Shown in pieces: positions 9,375-18,775 of a stretch of 64,000 nucleotides of DNA (position 1 is its first letter; each line of letters starts with the position of its first letter). The DNA lies in NCBI RefSeq assembly GCF_000365425.1, contig NZ_AQOV01000002.1, positions 496,001 to 560,000 of the forward strand, read 5' to 3'. The notes under the pieces are model-generated. The model searched no databases, was not told the DNA's origin, and was given only the letters and a program-made list of their open reading frames with translations. Position numbers and translations under genes: made by a program. Source of the DNA: Methylomonas sp. MK1 (GTDB taxonomy: Bacteria; Pseudomonadota; Gammaproteobacteria; Methylococcales; Methylomonadaceae).

Positions 9375-10565
9375 TTGGCTGAACAACCGAATTTAAGCAC
9401 GCCGGATGGATTGGAAAGCCTAGTTTGTCACGCTTGTGGCGCAGACTCGCTCAGCGTATTTGATCAGTCGCGCGGACTGGCTGCGGTCACTTCGGACTGC
9501 CGAGCCTGGCCCGCTTCATTTTTAGTAGCGATTTGCCCAGTGTGCGGTTTAGTGCAAAAAGTGGTGGATGCCGCTTGGCGTCAGTCTGCCTCACGAATTT
9601 ATGGCAGTTACGACCTTTATCATCAAACCCCTGGTCGTACTGAGCAGGTCATATTCGACCAAGGTAGCGGCCTTGCCTTGCCTCGCTCTGAGCTGATGTT
9701 TGGACATTTTTTTCGCCATCGTCCGCTGGCGACCAGCGGCACGTATTTGGATTTAGGATGCGGCACCGGTCCAACGCTTACCGCTTTTTCTAAGCTTGCC
9801 AGTGGTTGGCAATTGTTTGGCTATGACCCGCATTTACCCGACGCTCAGCGCGTGTTAGCGATACCTGGGGTTGTCGAGGTGTTTGCCGGAGATTTACGTG
9901 AAATTTCTGGCAAATTCGATTTGATTACGGCGGTGCATGTACTTGAGCACGTCACTGAACCGCTGCCGTTCCTGCAGGCAATGCGGTCGTTGATGCACGC
10001 CGACAGCCGAGCGTTGATTCAAATCCCGCATTTTCCCTCTTCACTATTTGATTTAGCAATTTTTGATCATTGCTCGCATTTCACCGGCAGCAGTATTTCG
10101 CAGCTGTTGGCAGAAGCCGGCCTAGCGATTGAAGCAATAGATATCGAATTGATACCGAAGGAAATCAGCATTGTGGTTAAGCGCGGTGAGCCGCATTTAA
10201 CTCGCCCGGTTGGCGATCAAGCTGAGTCACGTGCTGCGGTGGTGTCCAGTATTGCTTGGTTATGTGCTCTCCAGGCGCAGGCTATTGGGGTTGATACTGA
10301 ACATGTGGGCGTTTTCGGTACCTCGATCGGGGCAAACTGGTTGCACGGTTTGTTGGCCGAACGGATTGAGTTTTTTGTCGATGAGGATCTATCCAGGCAA
10401 GGACAGCTGTATCGCGGTTGCCCGGTTTTGGCACCAAATGCGGTGCCGGGTAGAGCGCAAGTATTAATGCCTCTGCCGCCAGTGACGGCCGCGCAAATAC
10501 GCCGTCGACTCGGCAGCCTGTCTGCAGACTACCTGTTGCCGCCGGGTGACACATTTATAAACTGA
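9375..10565 (+). CDS. Zinc-ribbon SAM-dependent (C-)methyltransferase-like protein
   Basis: 396 residues from a TTG at 9375, three bases after the previous stop; no ATG is suitably placed. Three parts are seen. The N-terminal paired cysteines CHACG and CPVCG (roughly residues 15-57) form a zinc ribbon. A class I methyltransferase core has YLDLGCGTGPT near residue 127 and VHVLEHVTEPL about 70 residues later. The C-terminal third (VGVFGTSIGANW, FFVDEDLSRQG) resembles the C-terminal domain of sugar C-methyltransferases such as the TylCIII family. That order is the usual layout of NDP-deoxysugar 3-C-methyltransferases, so methylation of a nucleotide sugar is likely. Its neighbour is a TylF-like O-methyltransferase, so one glycan may be both C- and O-methylated. 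Confidence 0.75.
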   Translation: MAEQPNLSTPDGLESLVCHACGADSLSVFDQSRGLAAVTSDCRAWPASFLVAICPVCGLVQKVVDAAWRQSASRIYGSYDLYHQTPGRTEQVIFDQGSGLALPRSELMFGHFFRHRPLATSGTYLDLGCGTGPTLTAFSKLASGWQLFGYDPHLPDAQRVLAIPGVVEVFAGDLREISGKFDLITAVHVLEHVTEPLPFLQAMRSLMHADSRALIQIPHFPSSLFDLAIFDHCSHFTGSSISQLLAEAGLAIEAIDIELIPKEISIVVKRGEPHLTRPVGDQAESRAAVVSSIAWLCALQAQAIGVDTEHVGVFGTSIGANWLHGLLAERIEFFVDEDLSRQGQLYRGCPVLAPNAVPGRAQVLMPLPPVTAAQIRRRLGSLSADYLLPPGDTFIN

Positions 10566-10594
10566 TTTGCTTAATTTAAAGGTTTAAGACACGC

Positions 10595-11356
10595 ATGAGT
10601 ACGTTCGATGGTTTTCGAAAAACAGGCCCTGATCAGGCGACAGAGGATAGTCTACGAGACCATTGCGCCGATTTCGGAATCGATCCGCTAACTGCGGTCA
10701 AATTATTTCCGGTTCTGGCTCGTCGACAGTGGTTAAAGCGTTTTTTGGCGCATGCCGAGCTTTTTAAACAAACTTTGAATGTACCGGGCGATATTGCCGA
10801 GTTCGGAGTGTTTCGGGGGCTGAGCCTGATGACCTGGGCGAATTTACTGGAAACATATGCGATTGGTGACCGGACTAAAGTTGTCTATGGTTTTGACAAT
10901 TGGCAGGGTTTTACCGGGTTTTCCTCAGAAGACGGTCAGTTGACGCCAGAGGTGAATAAGGTTTTCGGAGGTTACGATTCGTCGGGTTTTAAAAGTGAAT
11001 TAGAAGCAGCGCTCGCTATTTTCGATGCGGATCGGTTTGTTACTTGGAAGCCTAGGGTGAAGCTAATCAACGGAGATATAACCGACAGCGTGCCGCGTTT
11101 TGTGGCCGATAACCCCGGTGTAAGGTTTTCATTGGTGCATTTTGACTGTGATTTGTACGCTCCAACCAAGGCAGCGCTTACTGCGATTTGGCCGAAAGTC
11201 AGTCGGGGCGGCTTGGTACTGTTCGATGAATATGCATTGAAGGAATGGCAGGGAGAAAGCCAAGCGGTTGACGAATTTTTTGTCAATCAGCCGGAAGTAA
11301 AGTTACGTACCCTAGAGTGGACCAACTCGCCGGCCGCCTATCTGATCAAGCCGTAG
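10595..11356 (+). CDS. TylF/MycF-like O-methyltransferase
   Basis: 253 residues. The order of motifs fits the TylF/MycF family of sugar O-methyltransferases: IAEFGVFRGLSLM (SAM-binding start of the core), VYGFDNWQGF, then LVHFDCDLYAPTKAAL (metal-binding aspartates) and GGLVLFDEYAL. Family members use magnesium and SAM to methylate hydroxyls on sugars attached to macrolides, and many homologues lie in surface-polysaccharide or flagellar-glycan loci. The gene starts 29 bases after the C-methyltransferase-like gene and precedes a glycosyltransferase-like gene by 24 bases. It therefore probably methylates a sugar of the same glycan. Exact position and sugar are unknown. Confidence 0.82.
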   Translation: MSTFDGFRKTGPDQATEDSLRDHCADFGIDPLTAVKLFPVLARRQWLKRFLAHAELFKQTLNVPGDIAEFGVFRGLSLMTWANLLETYAIGDRTKVVYGFDNWQGFTGFSSEDGQLTPEVNKVFGGYDSSGFKSELEAALAIFDADRFVTWKPRVKLINGDITDSVPRFVADNPGVRFSLVHFDCDLYAPTKAALTAIWPKVSRGGLVLFDEYALKEWQGESQAVDEFFVNQPEVKLRTLEWTNSPAAYLIKP

Positions 11357-11380
11357 CGAAGTAGTGAAGGAAGCGCCGCT

Positions 11381-13066
11381 ATGAAATTCTGCGATGCGAT
11401 TACCGACGCCGCTGCACTTAGACCCAGCGCTTTGGCTGCGCTGGGTGACGGTTGGCGTGAGTTACTGAATGGCGAATCGTTCAATCATGAAGCTTACGCA
11501 AACGCCTTAGTCTGTGTATTACAAGAGTATTTGCCCAGGGGCACGGTCACGATTCGCGGTATCTCGCCGGTTACAAGCCTGTTATGCGAACAGTTGACCG
11601 CACTACCCTATCAGGTGGAGATCGATCCACTCGACAATCCTACTAATCGTCGCCACTTTTGCGGGGTGCCTCTACAGCGCGGTGGTGCTGGTGACGCGGT
11701 GTTAGAAGGATTTATCTACGATGACTGCAAGTTGGCACCTGCTAATGTGTTCAGTATCCGCAGCGCCAAGGTGCAAAAGGCGTATGCGTTGTTCTTGTAC
11801 CAGCATCGATGCCGCTTAGCAGGGCGCTTAAATCAGTTGTTGACCGGCGACAATCCCATGGTGATTTTTGTTGCTAAAAACGCTTATTACAACCAATTGC
11901 GGATGAGTGCCAGCTTACGTAAGCGGGGCGTCCATACGGTTGCCGTCACCTTTAATCCCGATCTACGTGATCACAAATCCGGATATTTCGATGATATTTT
12001 GACTACCGACCTGCTTAGTTTCTTATTGTGGTTGCAAACTGCACAAGGGGCGGTGCTTCATACTCAAGGTTGGTTGTTTCGCTATCACATCCCCGTGTTG
12101 ATTGACGCGTTTTTACCCGACAACTGCCGGCAGTTTGTAGAGTTGATGGATATAAACTCGTTTTTTTTACCGACTGATACTCTCCCAAAGTTACTTCCTT
12201 ACATGCGTCAAACTTGGGGCGAGGAGGTAGCAGAATTGCAAAGGGTGCAGCTAGCTTGCGAACAATATTTGGTCATTCATGCTGACGGTATCATTTACCA
12301 AGGTAGTAGCCGTATTGTCGATTTGTTTGGCGGACTCTCACAGCGGAACCGCTGGTTACAGTTTTTGTGTTACCCGTTGCCGGAATTTTGCGTTGCGGAT
12401 CGCTCGAAGCGGTCGATACCTAAACATGCTCGATTAGTATTTGCCGGGGGGGTCCCGCCCCTGAATTCCAAACATCCCGCTGCCTTGTTCGGTGATGCTC
12501 AGTTGGTCGATACGGTCAAAACCATTGTCAGCCAAGGTTTGGAGTTGGACGTCTTCAACAATCCGCTAAAAATGGCTGAGGAGGACTATCTAAACGTCTA
12601 CGCGGCCCATCTCGAGCTGGCGGAACAGTACCCGAATTACCGTTTTCTAAAAGGTGAATTGCCGGGGCGTATCGCTCAAATCATTAGCAATTACGACTTC
12701 GGGCTGATTGTTTACGATTATTCTGATGAGTTGTTGGTCGGACCGGAACATTTTAAAACTTTGATTCCGGCCAAGTTGTTCACGTATCTCGAAGCTGGTT
12801 TACCGGTTTTGGTCAGTTGCCGGGCCGAGGCAACTGCTGAATTTGTCGAGCGGTACGGCTGCGGGGTTGCGATTTCCTCCACCGAATTGCGTGACTTACC
12901 CAATTTCTTGCGAAACTTGGATTGGGACAGTTTGCGCGCAGGCGTGGTTGAGGCGAGGGAATGCTTGTCGATGGACAAACAAGTTCAGCGGCTGATTGAT
13001 TTCTATAGGCTTTGTGAGCAGCAACGGGACACTGTGATGGCCAATCTGATCGGCAATCAGCTATAG
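11381..13066 (+). CDS. GT-B-like glycosyltransferase, family uncertain
   Basis: 561 residues, with an AAGGAAG ribosome binding site about 9 bases before the ATG. The C-terminal half has features of GT-B transferases: a strand/loop RLVFAGGVPP near residue 350, FLKGELPGRIAQII, then PAKLFTYLEAGLPVLVS near 465, which resembles the donor-sugar loop of group 1 transferases. The N-terminal half (VIFVAKNAYYNQLRM, RKRGVHTVAVTFN) could be the acceptor domain. I do not recognise a named family, so 'glycosyltransferase-like' is the safest call. It ends 9 bases before legF, so it may be the promoter-proximal gene of the legionaminic operon and could act on that sugar or on the same glycan. Confidence 0.6.
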   Translation: MKFCDAITDAAALRPSALAALGDGWRELLNGESFNHEAYANALVCVLQEYLPRGTVTIRGISPVTSLLCEQLTALPYQVEIDPLDNPTNRRHFCGVPLQRGGAGDAVLEGFIYDDCKLAPANVFSIRSAKVQKAYALFLYQHRCRLAGRLNQLLTGDNPMVIFVAKNAYYNQLRMSASLRKRGVHTVAVTFNPDLRDHKSGYFDDILTTDLLSFLLWLQTAQGAVLHTQGWLFRYHIPVLIDAFLPDNCRQFVELMDINSFFLPTDTLPKLLPYMRQTWGEEVAELQRVQLACEQYLVIHADGIIYQGSSRIVDLFGGLSQRNRWLQFLCYPLPEFCVADRSKRSIPKHARLVFAGGVPPLNSKHPAALFGDAQLVDTVKTIVSQGLELDVFNNPLKMAEEDYLNVYAAHLELAEQYPNYRFLKGELPGRIAQIISNYDFGLIVYDYSDELLVGPEHFKTLIPAKLFTYLEAGLPVLVSCRAEATAEFVERYGCGVAISSTELRDLPNFLRNLDWDSLRAGVVEARECLSMDKQVQRLIDFYRLCEQQRDTVMANLIGNQL

Positions 13067-13075
13067 GATAAACGG

Positions 13076-13777
13076 ATGACGATACGGGTTTTGATTGTGG
13101 TGCCAGCGCGTTCAGGCTCTAAAGGTTTAGCTGATAAAAACATAAAATTGCTGGCTGGGCGCCCCTTGTTGGAGTGGACGGCCGCGAGTATTGCTCAGGC
13201 GGCAATTCCAGACAGCTTTACGATTTTATCCACCGATTCCGAAGAGTATGCAATTTTAGGGCGCCAAGCTGGACTTTGCGTACCGTTTCTCCGACCCGCT
13301 GTTTACGCCGGAGACAACGTGGCAGCAGTGTCGGTGTTAGAGCACGCCGTTGCTTGGTTCGTCGACCACTATGGCTATCAACCCGATTTCACGATGTGGT
13401 TGCAACCTACGTCACCTTTTCGTTCTCCAGCTATACTTCGTCAGGCTGTTGCGATCACTAGTGACAGGGAAGCTGACTCGGTGATCGGCTGCAAAGAAAT
13501 CCACCGCGATCTGACCACACTGTTTAACTTGGAGGGTGGCTTCATGGTGCCGCTGAATACCGACAAGCCGACTCAGACATCGCGTCAGCAGACTGAACCA
13601 TTGCTGACGCCGAACGGCGCAATGTACTTGTGCAGGACGGACCATTTATTGACATTCAAGTCGTTTTATCCGCCAAAAACGGTGCCATTGATTATGGATA
13701 CAGTGCAAAGTCTAGATATCGACACTGAAGAAGACTGGGCTATTGCCGAGGCTTTTATTAAACAAGGACTGGTATGA
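13076..13777 (+). CDS. legF: CMP-legionaminate synthase-like cytidylyltransferase
   Basis: 233 residues. The N-terminal PARSGSKGLADKNIK segment is the CTP-binding signature of acylneuraminate cytidylyltransferases, and WLQPTSPFRS is the second family motif. The enzyme joins CMP to a nine-carbon keto-acid sugar, giving the activated donor used by a transferase. Assignment to legionaminic acid rather than sialic or pseudaminic acid rests on the next genes (LegB, LegC, NeuC-like LegG, LegI, LegH and a PtmE-like protein). Its stop overlaps the next start as ATGA. The length is normal for the family. The cytidylyltransferase call is firm; sugar specificity is inferred. Confidence 0.87.
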   Translation: MTIRVLIVVPARSGSKGLADKNIKLLAGRPLLEWTAASIAQAAIPDSFTILSTDSEEYAILGRQAGLCVPFLRPAVYAGDNVAAVSVLEHAVAWFVDHYGYQPDFTMWLQPTSPFRSPAILRQAVAITSDREADSVIGCKEIHRDLTTLFNLEGGFMVPLNTDKPTQTSRQQTEPLLTPNGAMYLCRTDHLLTFKSFYPPKTVPLIMDTVQSLDIDTEEDWAIAEAFIKQGLV

Positions 13778-14754
13778 ACAAGGTTTTAGTCACTGGCGCC
13801 GACGGTTTTATCGGCTCGCATTTGACGGAAATGTTGGTAGCGCGCGGCTTTCAGGTGCGGGCGCTGGCGCAATATAACTCCTTCAACAACTGGGGTTGGC
13901 TCGAAGATGTGGTCTGTAAAGACCAAATTGAGGTAATTTGTGGTGATGTACGCGACCCGCAGTTTTGCCGCCTTGCCTGCCGTGATGTTGATACGGTGTT
14001 CCATTTGGCGGCATTAATTGCCATCCCGTATTCCTACCAGGCCCCGGACAGTTATGTCGATACCAATATCCGCGGCACGCTGAATATATGCCAGGCGGCG
14101 CGCGATAATGGCGTCGGGCGAGTGATTCATACCTCCACCAGCGAAGTTTACGGCACCGCGCAATATGTGCCGATAGACGAGAAGCATCCGTTACAGCCCC
14201 AGTCGCCTTATAGCGCCTCGAAAATCGCCGCCGATGCAATGGCGATGAGTTTTTTCAACGCCTTCAATCTGCCGCTGACGATCGCTCGGCCTTTTAATAC
14301 CTATGGCCCCAGGCAATCTGCGCGGGCGGTGATTCCGACCATCATCACCCAGATAGCCAACGGTAAAAAACAGATCCAGCTCGGCGATGTGTCGCCGACT
14401 CGCGATTTCAATTATGTGGAAGATACCTGCCGCGGCTTCATCGCCTTGGCCGAATCGGATAAGGCCATAGGTGAGACGGTCAACATCGGTTCCAATTTTG
14501 AAATCTCGGTCGGCGATACCTTGAATCTGATAAAAAGAATCATGGCCAGCGATGTCGAGTTTTTGGTCGATGAGCAAAGGCTGCGGCCGGAAAAGTCGGA
14601 AGTAAACCATTTATGGTGCGACAACAGCAAGATCAAGCAACTGACGGATTTTGCGCCGCAAGTGAGTTTGGAAGAAGGTTTGCGCCGCACCGTGGCTTGG
14701 TTCTGCAACGCAGACAATCTGAAAAGATATAAAGCGGATATTTACAATGTTTGA
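13774..14754 (+). CDS. legB: NAD-dependent 4,6-dehydratase, LegB type
   Basis: 326 residues of the extended short-chain dehydrogenase fold. The N-terminus shows the NAD-binding glycine motif GADGFIGSHL, followed by the YNSFNNWGWLED stretch that is characteristic of LegB. The active-site pair appears as YSASK (Tyr and Lys, about residue 148), with a preceding serine/threonine-rich STSEVYG. LegB removes water from a nucleotide-linked N-acetylglucosamine to give the 4-keto-6-deoxy sugar, the first committed step towards legionaminic acid. The gene overlaps legF by four bases and legC by eight, so it is translated as part of the operon. Confidence 0.88.
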   Translation: MNKVLVTGADGFIGSHLTEMLVARGFQVRALAQYNSFNNWGWLEDVVCKDQIEVICGDVRDPQFCRLACRDVDTVFHLAALIAIPYSYQAPDSYVDTNIRGTLNICQAARDNGVGRVIHTSTSEVYGTAQYVPIDEKHPLQPQSPYSASKIAADAMAMSFFNAFNLPLTIARPFNTYGPRQSARAVIPTIITQIANGKKQIQLGDVSPTRDFNYVEDTCRGFIALAESDKAIGETVNIGSNFEISVGDTLNLIKRIMASDVEFLVDEQRLRPEKSEVNHLWCDNSKIKQLTDFAPQVSLEEGLRRTVAWFCNADNLKRYKADIYNV

Positions 14755-15886
14755 CAGTTTTATCCGCCTGGTCCGCGAGATTTATCAAACCAATGATTTT
14801 ATTCCGCTACACGAACCGCGCTTTGCCGGCAACGAGAAGCAGTATTTGCTGGATGTGATCGACAGTACTTTCGTATCCAGCGTTGGCCCTTACGTCAGCC
14901 AATTTGAAATCAAAATCGCCGAATACACAGGCGCCAAACACGCCATAGCGACCGTCAACGGCACGGCTGCGCTACATATTGCCCTATTGCTGGCCGGCGT
15001 TCAGCCGGGCGAAGAAGTGATTACTCAAGCCGTGACTTTCGTTGCCACCTGCAACGCCATTCATTACTGCGGTGCAGAGCCGGTGTTTGTGGATATTGAG
15101 GTTGGGACGCTGGGTTTGTCGCCGCTAGCCCTGGCGGAATTTTTAGAGCAATACTGCGAGCGCCGTGACGATGGCGTTTACAACAAAACCAGCGGTAAGC
15201 GCATCGCCGCCTGTTTGCCGATGCATACCTTCGGTCATCCGTGCGATATGGCTGGATTGTTACGAGTATGCGACGACTACGGCATACCGTTGGTGGAAGA
15301 CGCCGCCGAAGCCTTGGGCAGCCGACTTGACGGCCGGCATTGTGGGAAGTTCGGTAAACTGGGCGTGCTCAGTTTCAACGGCAACAAGATCATCACCACG
15401 GGCGGTGGTGGGATGATCTTGACCGACGATGATGATCTCGCGCGGCGGGCCAAACATCTCACAACCACCGCAAAGCTGCCGCACGCCTGGAAATTTACGC
15501 ACGATCAAATCGGTTTTAACTATCGGATGCCAAACCTCAATGCGGCGTTGGGGCTGGCTCAACTTGAGCAATTGCCGACTTTCGTCGAACGCAAACGCGT
15601 GTTGGCGCAGAGCTACCTGGAATGGGCGGCGGGCGCGGGTGTGGAAATCGTCTCGGAACCGAGCGATGCTTGTTCTAATTACTGGCTGAATGCCTTGTTA
15701 CTGGATGATGTGGTGCAACGCGATGCCTTCCTTGAATACAGCAACGCTCAAGGCGTCATGACGCGCCCGCTATGGGATTTGATGGTGGACCTGCCGATGT
15801 ATAAAGATTGCCAACGCCACAGCTTGGTGCAATCAAGGCGTTTGGCAGAGCGACTGGTCAACGTCCCCAGTAGCGTGGTCTTGTGA
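14747..15886 (+). CDS. legC: PLP-dependent sugar aminotransferase, LegC family
   Basis: 379 residues, DegT/DnrJ/EryC1 fold. The N-terminal FIPLHEPRFAGNEK segment and FVSSVGPYVSQFE are typical of LegC. ATVNGTAALHIAL binds the cofactor phosphate, VEDAAEALGS holds the conserved aspartate, and the PLP lysine should be the one in SFNGNKIITTGGGG. The enzyme transfers an amino group to C4 of the 4-keto sugar made by LegB. It overlaps legB by eight bases and ends inside the start of legG (TGATG). Its length is normal and nothing looks missing. Confidence 0.88.
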   Translation: MFDSFIRLVREIYQTNDFIPLHEPRFAGNEKQYLLDVIDSTFVSSVGPYVSQFEIKIAEYTGAKHAIATVNGTAALHIALLLAGVQPGEEVITQAVTFVATCNAIHYCGAEPVFVDIEVGTLGLSPLALAEFLEQYCERRDDGVYNKTSGKRIAACLPMHTFGHPCDMAGLLRVCDDYGIPLVEDAAEALGSRLDGRHCGKFGKLGVLSFNGNKIITTGGGGMILTDDDDLARRAKHLTTTAKLPHAWKFTHDQIGFNYRMPNLNAALGLAQLEQLPTFVERKRVLAQSYLEWAAGAGVEIVSEPSDACSNYWLNALLLDDVVQRDAFLEYSNAQGVMTRPLWDLMVDLPMYKDCQRHSLVQSRRLAERLVNVPSSVVL

Positions 15887-17064
15887 TGGCTAATGTGCCG
15901 CGCAAAATTTGCGTTATCACGGGCTCCAGGGCTGAGTACGGTTTGTTGTACTGGTTGTTACGAGACATTCAGGATGATAGTGAATTGGCGTTGCAATTAA
16001 TCGTAACCGGCATGCACCTGTCGCCGGAGTTTGGTTTGACCTGGCAACAGATTGCCGCCGACGGTTTTGCTATCAATCGCAAGGTCGAAATGCTGTTATC
16101 TTCGGATACACCGGTGGGTATCAGTAAGGCCATGGGTTTGGGCTTGATTGGATTTGCCGATGCTTTGAATGAATTGCAACCGGACATTGTCGTCGTGTTG
16201 GGTGACCGCTTCGAGATTTTTGCGGCAACACAGGCGGCGATGAACTTACGCATTCCCATTGCACATGTCCACGGCGGCGAACTCACCGAAGGCGCGGTGG
16301 ACGATGCGATTCGCCATGCCATTACCAAAATGGCTCACCTGCATTTCACCTCAACCGAGGTTTATCGGCAGCGGGTGGTTCAACTCGGCGAGCAGCCTGA
16401 TCGGGTATTCAATGTTGGCGCGCCGGGACTGGATAATGTTTATCGCTTGCCGTTGCTCGACAAAGAACAGTTGGAGCAGGTGCTTGGTTTTAAGTTTGGC
16501 AAACGTAATTTGTTGGTGACCTTTCATCCGGTTACATTGGAAACGGCTACCACTATCGAGCAGTTTGATCGGTTATTGCGGGCCTTGGATGAGTTCGATG
16601 ACGTTCATATCATATTTACCCACGCCAATGCCGATGCCGATGGCAGGGCCATAGCCGGGATGATAGAAGATTATCGGCAACGTCATGCGGATCGGGTGAC
16701 CAGCTTTGTTTCCATGGGCTCTCAGCGTTATCTATCTGCATTGAAGCTGGTCGACGCTGTAGTTGGCAATTCTTCCAGCGGTATTTTAGAAGCGCCGGCG
16801 TTTAAGGTTGCCACCGTCAATATTGGTGATCGCCAGCGAGGACGGATCTGTGCCGGTAGCGTAATCCACTGCGCGCCGCAAACCGATGCGATCCGCGCCG
16901 CCCTGCTAAAAATATTTTCCGGCGAATTTGCGAATACCCTGAAGTGTGTCGAAAACCCCTGCGGTCAGGGCGGCGCTTCGGCGAAGATTAAAGAGCTTCT
17001 CAAACTTACGCCTGTGGATGGGCTGCTGAAGAAGCGTTTTTACGATTTAAAGGTGGTTGTATGA
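15886..17064 (+). CDS. legG: UDP/GDP-sugar 2-epimerase (hydrolysing), NeuC/LegG family
   Basis: 392 residues from the ATG at 15886, which overlaps the legC stop as TGATG (a GTG one codon earlier is possible). The N-terminus KICVITGSRAEYGLL is the NeuC family signature. HVHGGELTEGAVDDAIRHA and VGNSSSGILEAP are the other conserved stretches. The enzyme releases the nucleotide and epimerises C2, yielding the free 2,4-diacetamido-6-deoxy-mannose precursor. The order LegC, then LegG, then LegI follows the reaction order. The PtmE-like gene at the end of the operon suggests the nucleotide is GDP, as in Campylobacter, but that is inferred. Confidence 0.87.
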   Translation: MANVPRKICVITGSRAEYGLLYWLLRDIQDDSELALQLIVTGMHLSPEFGLTWQQIAADGFAINRKVEMLLSSDTPVGISKAMGLGLIGFADALNELQPDIVVVLGDRFEIFAATQAAMNLRIPIAHVHGGELTEGAVDDAIRHAITKMAHLHFTSTEVYRQRVVQLGEQPDRVFNVGAPGLDNVYRLPLLDKEQLEQVLGFKFGKRNLLVTFHPVTLETATTIEQFDRLLRALDEFDDVHIIFTHANADADGRAIAGMIEDYRQRHADRVTSFVSMGSQRYLSALKLVDAVVGNSSSGILEAPAFKVATVNIGDRQRGRICAGSVIHCAPQTDAIRAALLKIFSGEFANTLKCVENPCGQGGASAKIKELLKLTPVDGLLKKRFYDLKVVV

Positions 17065-18128
17065 GTGTTTTCATCATTGCTGAGGCAGGTGTCAATCATA
17101 ACGGCAGTTTGCAAACCGCCATGGAACTGGTCGATGCGGCGGTAGCTGCGGGTGCCGATGCGGTGAAATTCCAGACTTTCAAGGCAGAGAAATTAGTGAC
17201 TCGGGCTGCGAGCAAGGCCGAGTATCAGAAACAAAGCACTGGTGCAGCCGAGAGCCAATTGGATATGCTGCGTAAGTTGGAGCTGAAATACGAGTTTCAT
17301 TTTCAGTTGCGTGACTATTGCCAACGCCAAGGTATTGAGTTTCTTTCGACCGCGTTTGATTTCGATAGTTTAGCGTTTTTGGTGGACGAACTCGGTCTAT
17401 CCAGATTGAAAATTCCGTCGGGTGAGATTACCAACGGGCCGTTTTTGCTGGCCCATGCCCAAACCGGGAAGGATATTATTGTCTCTACCGGTATGGCCAC
17501 TCTCGGTGAAGTGGAAGCGGCGCTGGGTGTATTGGCGTTTGGCTTTTTGGGGTGGGAGCAACCGTCTCTGGCTGCATTTCAGCAAGCCTACGGCTTGGAA
17601 GCGGGACAAGCGGTTTTACATGAAAAAGTCACCTTGCTGCATTGCACCAGCGAATACCCGACGCCGATGACAGATGTGAATTTGCGGGCGATGGACGTGT
17701 TGCAGCAGGCGTTTGGATTGCCGGTCGGCTATTCAGATCACACCGAAGGGCTGGTCGTGCCGATTGCCGCTGTGGCGCGGGGTGCAATATTGATCGAAAA
17801 GCATTTTACCTTGGATCGCAGTCAAAAAGGTCCGGATCACCAAGTATCATTGGAACCGACTGAATTAAAACATATGGTGCGGGATATTCGCGCCGTCGAA
17901 CAGGCGCTTGGTCGTCCGGGCAAGATGCCGCAAGCCTTGGAATTACAAAATCGTACGGTCGCCCGCAAAAGTTTGGTGGCGCATACATCAATAGCCGCGG
18001 GTGAAATTTTTAGTGCCGAAAATTTGACGACCAAGCGGCCCGGAACCGGTCTGAATCCGATGGAATATTGGCGATTACTTGGTCAAACCAGTCATCGTAG
18101 CTATGACGTGGATGATTTGATCGAATGA
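17061..18128 (+). CDS. legI: N,N'-diacetyllegionaminate synthase (NeuB family)
   Basis: 355 residues. The N-terminal TIM-barrel domain starts FIIAEAGVNHNGSL, with KFQTFKAEKLV and the metal/PEP-binding SDHTEG segment near residue 225. The last ~60 residues (AARKSL-like start, here VARKSLVAHTSIAAG) form the antifreeze-like SAF domain found in all NeuB enzymes. It condenses phosphoenolpyruvate with the six-carbon sugar from LegG to form the nine-carbon acid. Start and upstream stop overlap as ATGA, and the same arrangement links it to legH. The synthase call is firm; legionaminate as product is inferred from the gene set. Confidence 0.88.
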   Translation: MSVFIIAEAGVNHNGSLQTAMELVDAAVAAGADAVKFQTFKAEKLVTRAASKAEYQKQSTGAAESQLDMLRKLELKYEFHFQLRDYCQRQGIEFLSTAFDFDSLAFLVDELGLSRLKIPSGEITNGPFLLAHAQTGKDIIVSTGMATLGEVEAALGVLAFGFLGWEQPSLAAFQQAYGLEAGQAVLHEKVTLLHCTSEYPTPMTDVNLRAMDVLQQAFGLPVGYSDHTEGLVVPIAAVARGAILIEKHFTLDRSQKGPDHQVSLEPTELKHMVRDIRAVEQALGRPGKMPQALELQNRTVARKSLVAHTSIAAGEIFSAENLTTKRPGTGLNPMEYWRLLGQTSHRSYDVDDLIE

Positions 18129-18763
18129 GTAAACCGGTCATTTTACTGGGAGGCGGTGGGCATGCGCGGGTGTTGCTCGACATGTTACGGCGGTTGGAAA
18201 TCGAAATACTGGGCATGGCCGATCCGCACCGACTGCCAGGAAGCGAGCATTTTGGGGTCAAAATACTGGGCGGAGACACGGACGTACGGGCTTACGCTGC
18301 AGGCGGCGTCGAGTTGGTTAACGGTATAGGTTCTTTGCCACGCGACGCTGGCTTGCGCGGAAACCTATATGAACAATTTGTGAAGCAAGGGTATGTGTTT
18401 CAAACGTTAGTTGATCCGCGCGCGTTTACAGCCGGTGGCGTGCAACTCGCACAGGGCGTACAGGTCATGGCCGGCGCCATTATTCAGGCAGGCACAAAAA
18501 TTGCTGAAAACTGCATAGTCAATAGCGGGGCGATTGTAGAGCATGATTGCCGCATTGGTCGTGATGTGCATATAGCGCCGGGTGCGGTGCTGAGTGGGGG
18601 GGTGGAGTTGGGCAATAACGTGCACATTGGCACCGGCGCCACCATCATTCAAGGCCTAAGAATCGGTTCCGGCAGCGTGGTGGGCGCGGGCAGCGTGGTG
18701 ACGCGCGATATCGGTTGTAAGCAGATTGTCTATCCACCGCGTTCGCATATACAGGATTTGTAA
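18125..18763 (+). CDS. legH: NeuD/LegH-type sugar acetyltransferase
   Basis: 212 residues. The N-terminus PVILLGGGGHARVLLDML is the glycine-rich start of the NeuD/PglD family, which has a small Rossmann-like domain. The C-terminal half is a left-handed beta-helix of hexapeptide repeats (for example GAIVEHDCRIGRDVHIAPGA), with the catalytic histidine expected in VEHDCRIG. In the legionaminate pathway LegH uses acetyl-CoA to acetylate the 4-amino group made by LegC. The gene overlaps legI by four bases and is followed 12 bases later by the PtmE-like gene. An O-acetylating NeuD role is possible but less likely here. Confidence 0.82.
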   Translation: MSKPVILLGGGGHARVLLDMLRRLEIEILGMADPHRLPGSEHFGVKILGGDTDVRAYAAGGVELVNGIGSLPRDAGLRGNLYEQFVKQGYVFQTLVDPRAFTAGGVQLAQGVQVMAGAIIQAGTKIAENCIVNSGAIVEHDCRIGRDVHIAPGAVLSGGVELGNNVHIGTGATIIQGLRIGSGSVVGAGSVVTRDIGCKQIVYPPRSHIQDL

Positions 18764-18775
18764 CTGGATTAATAA

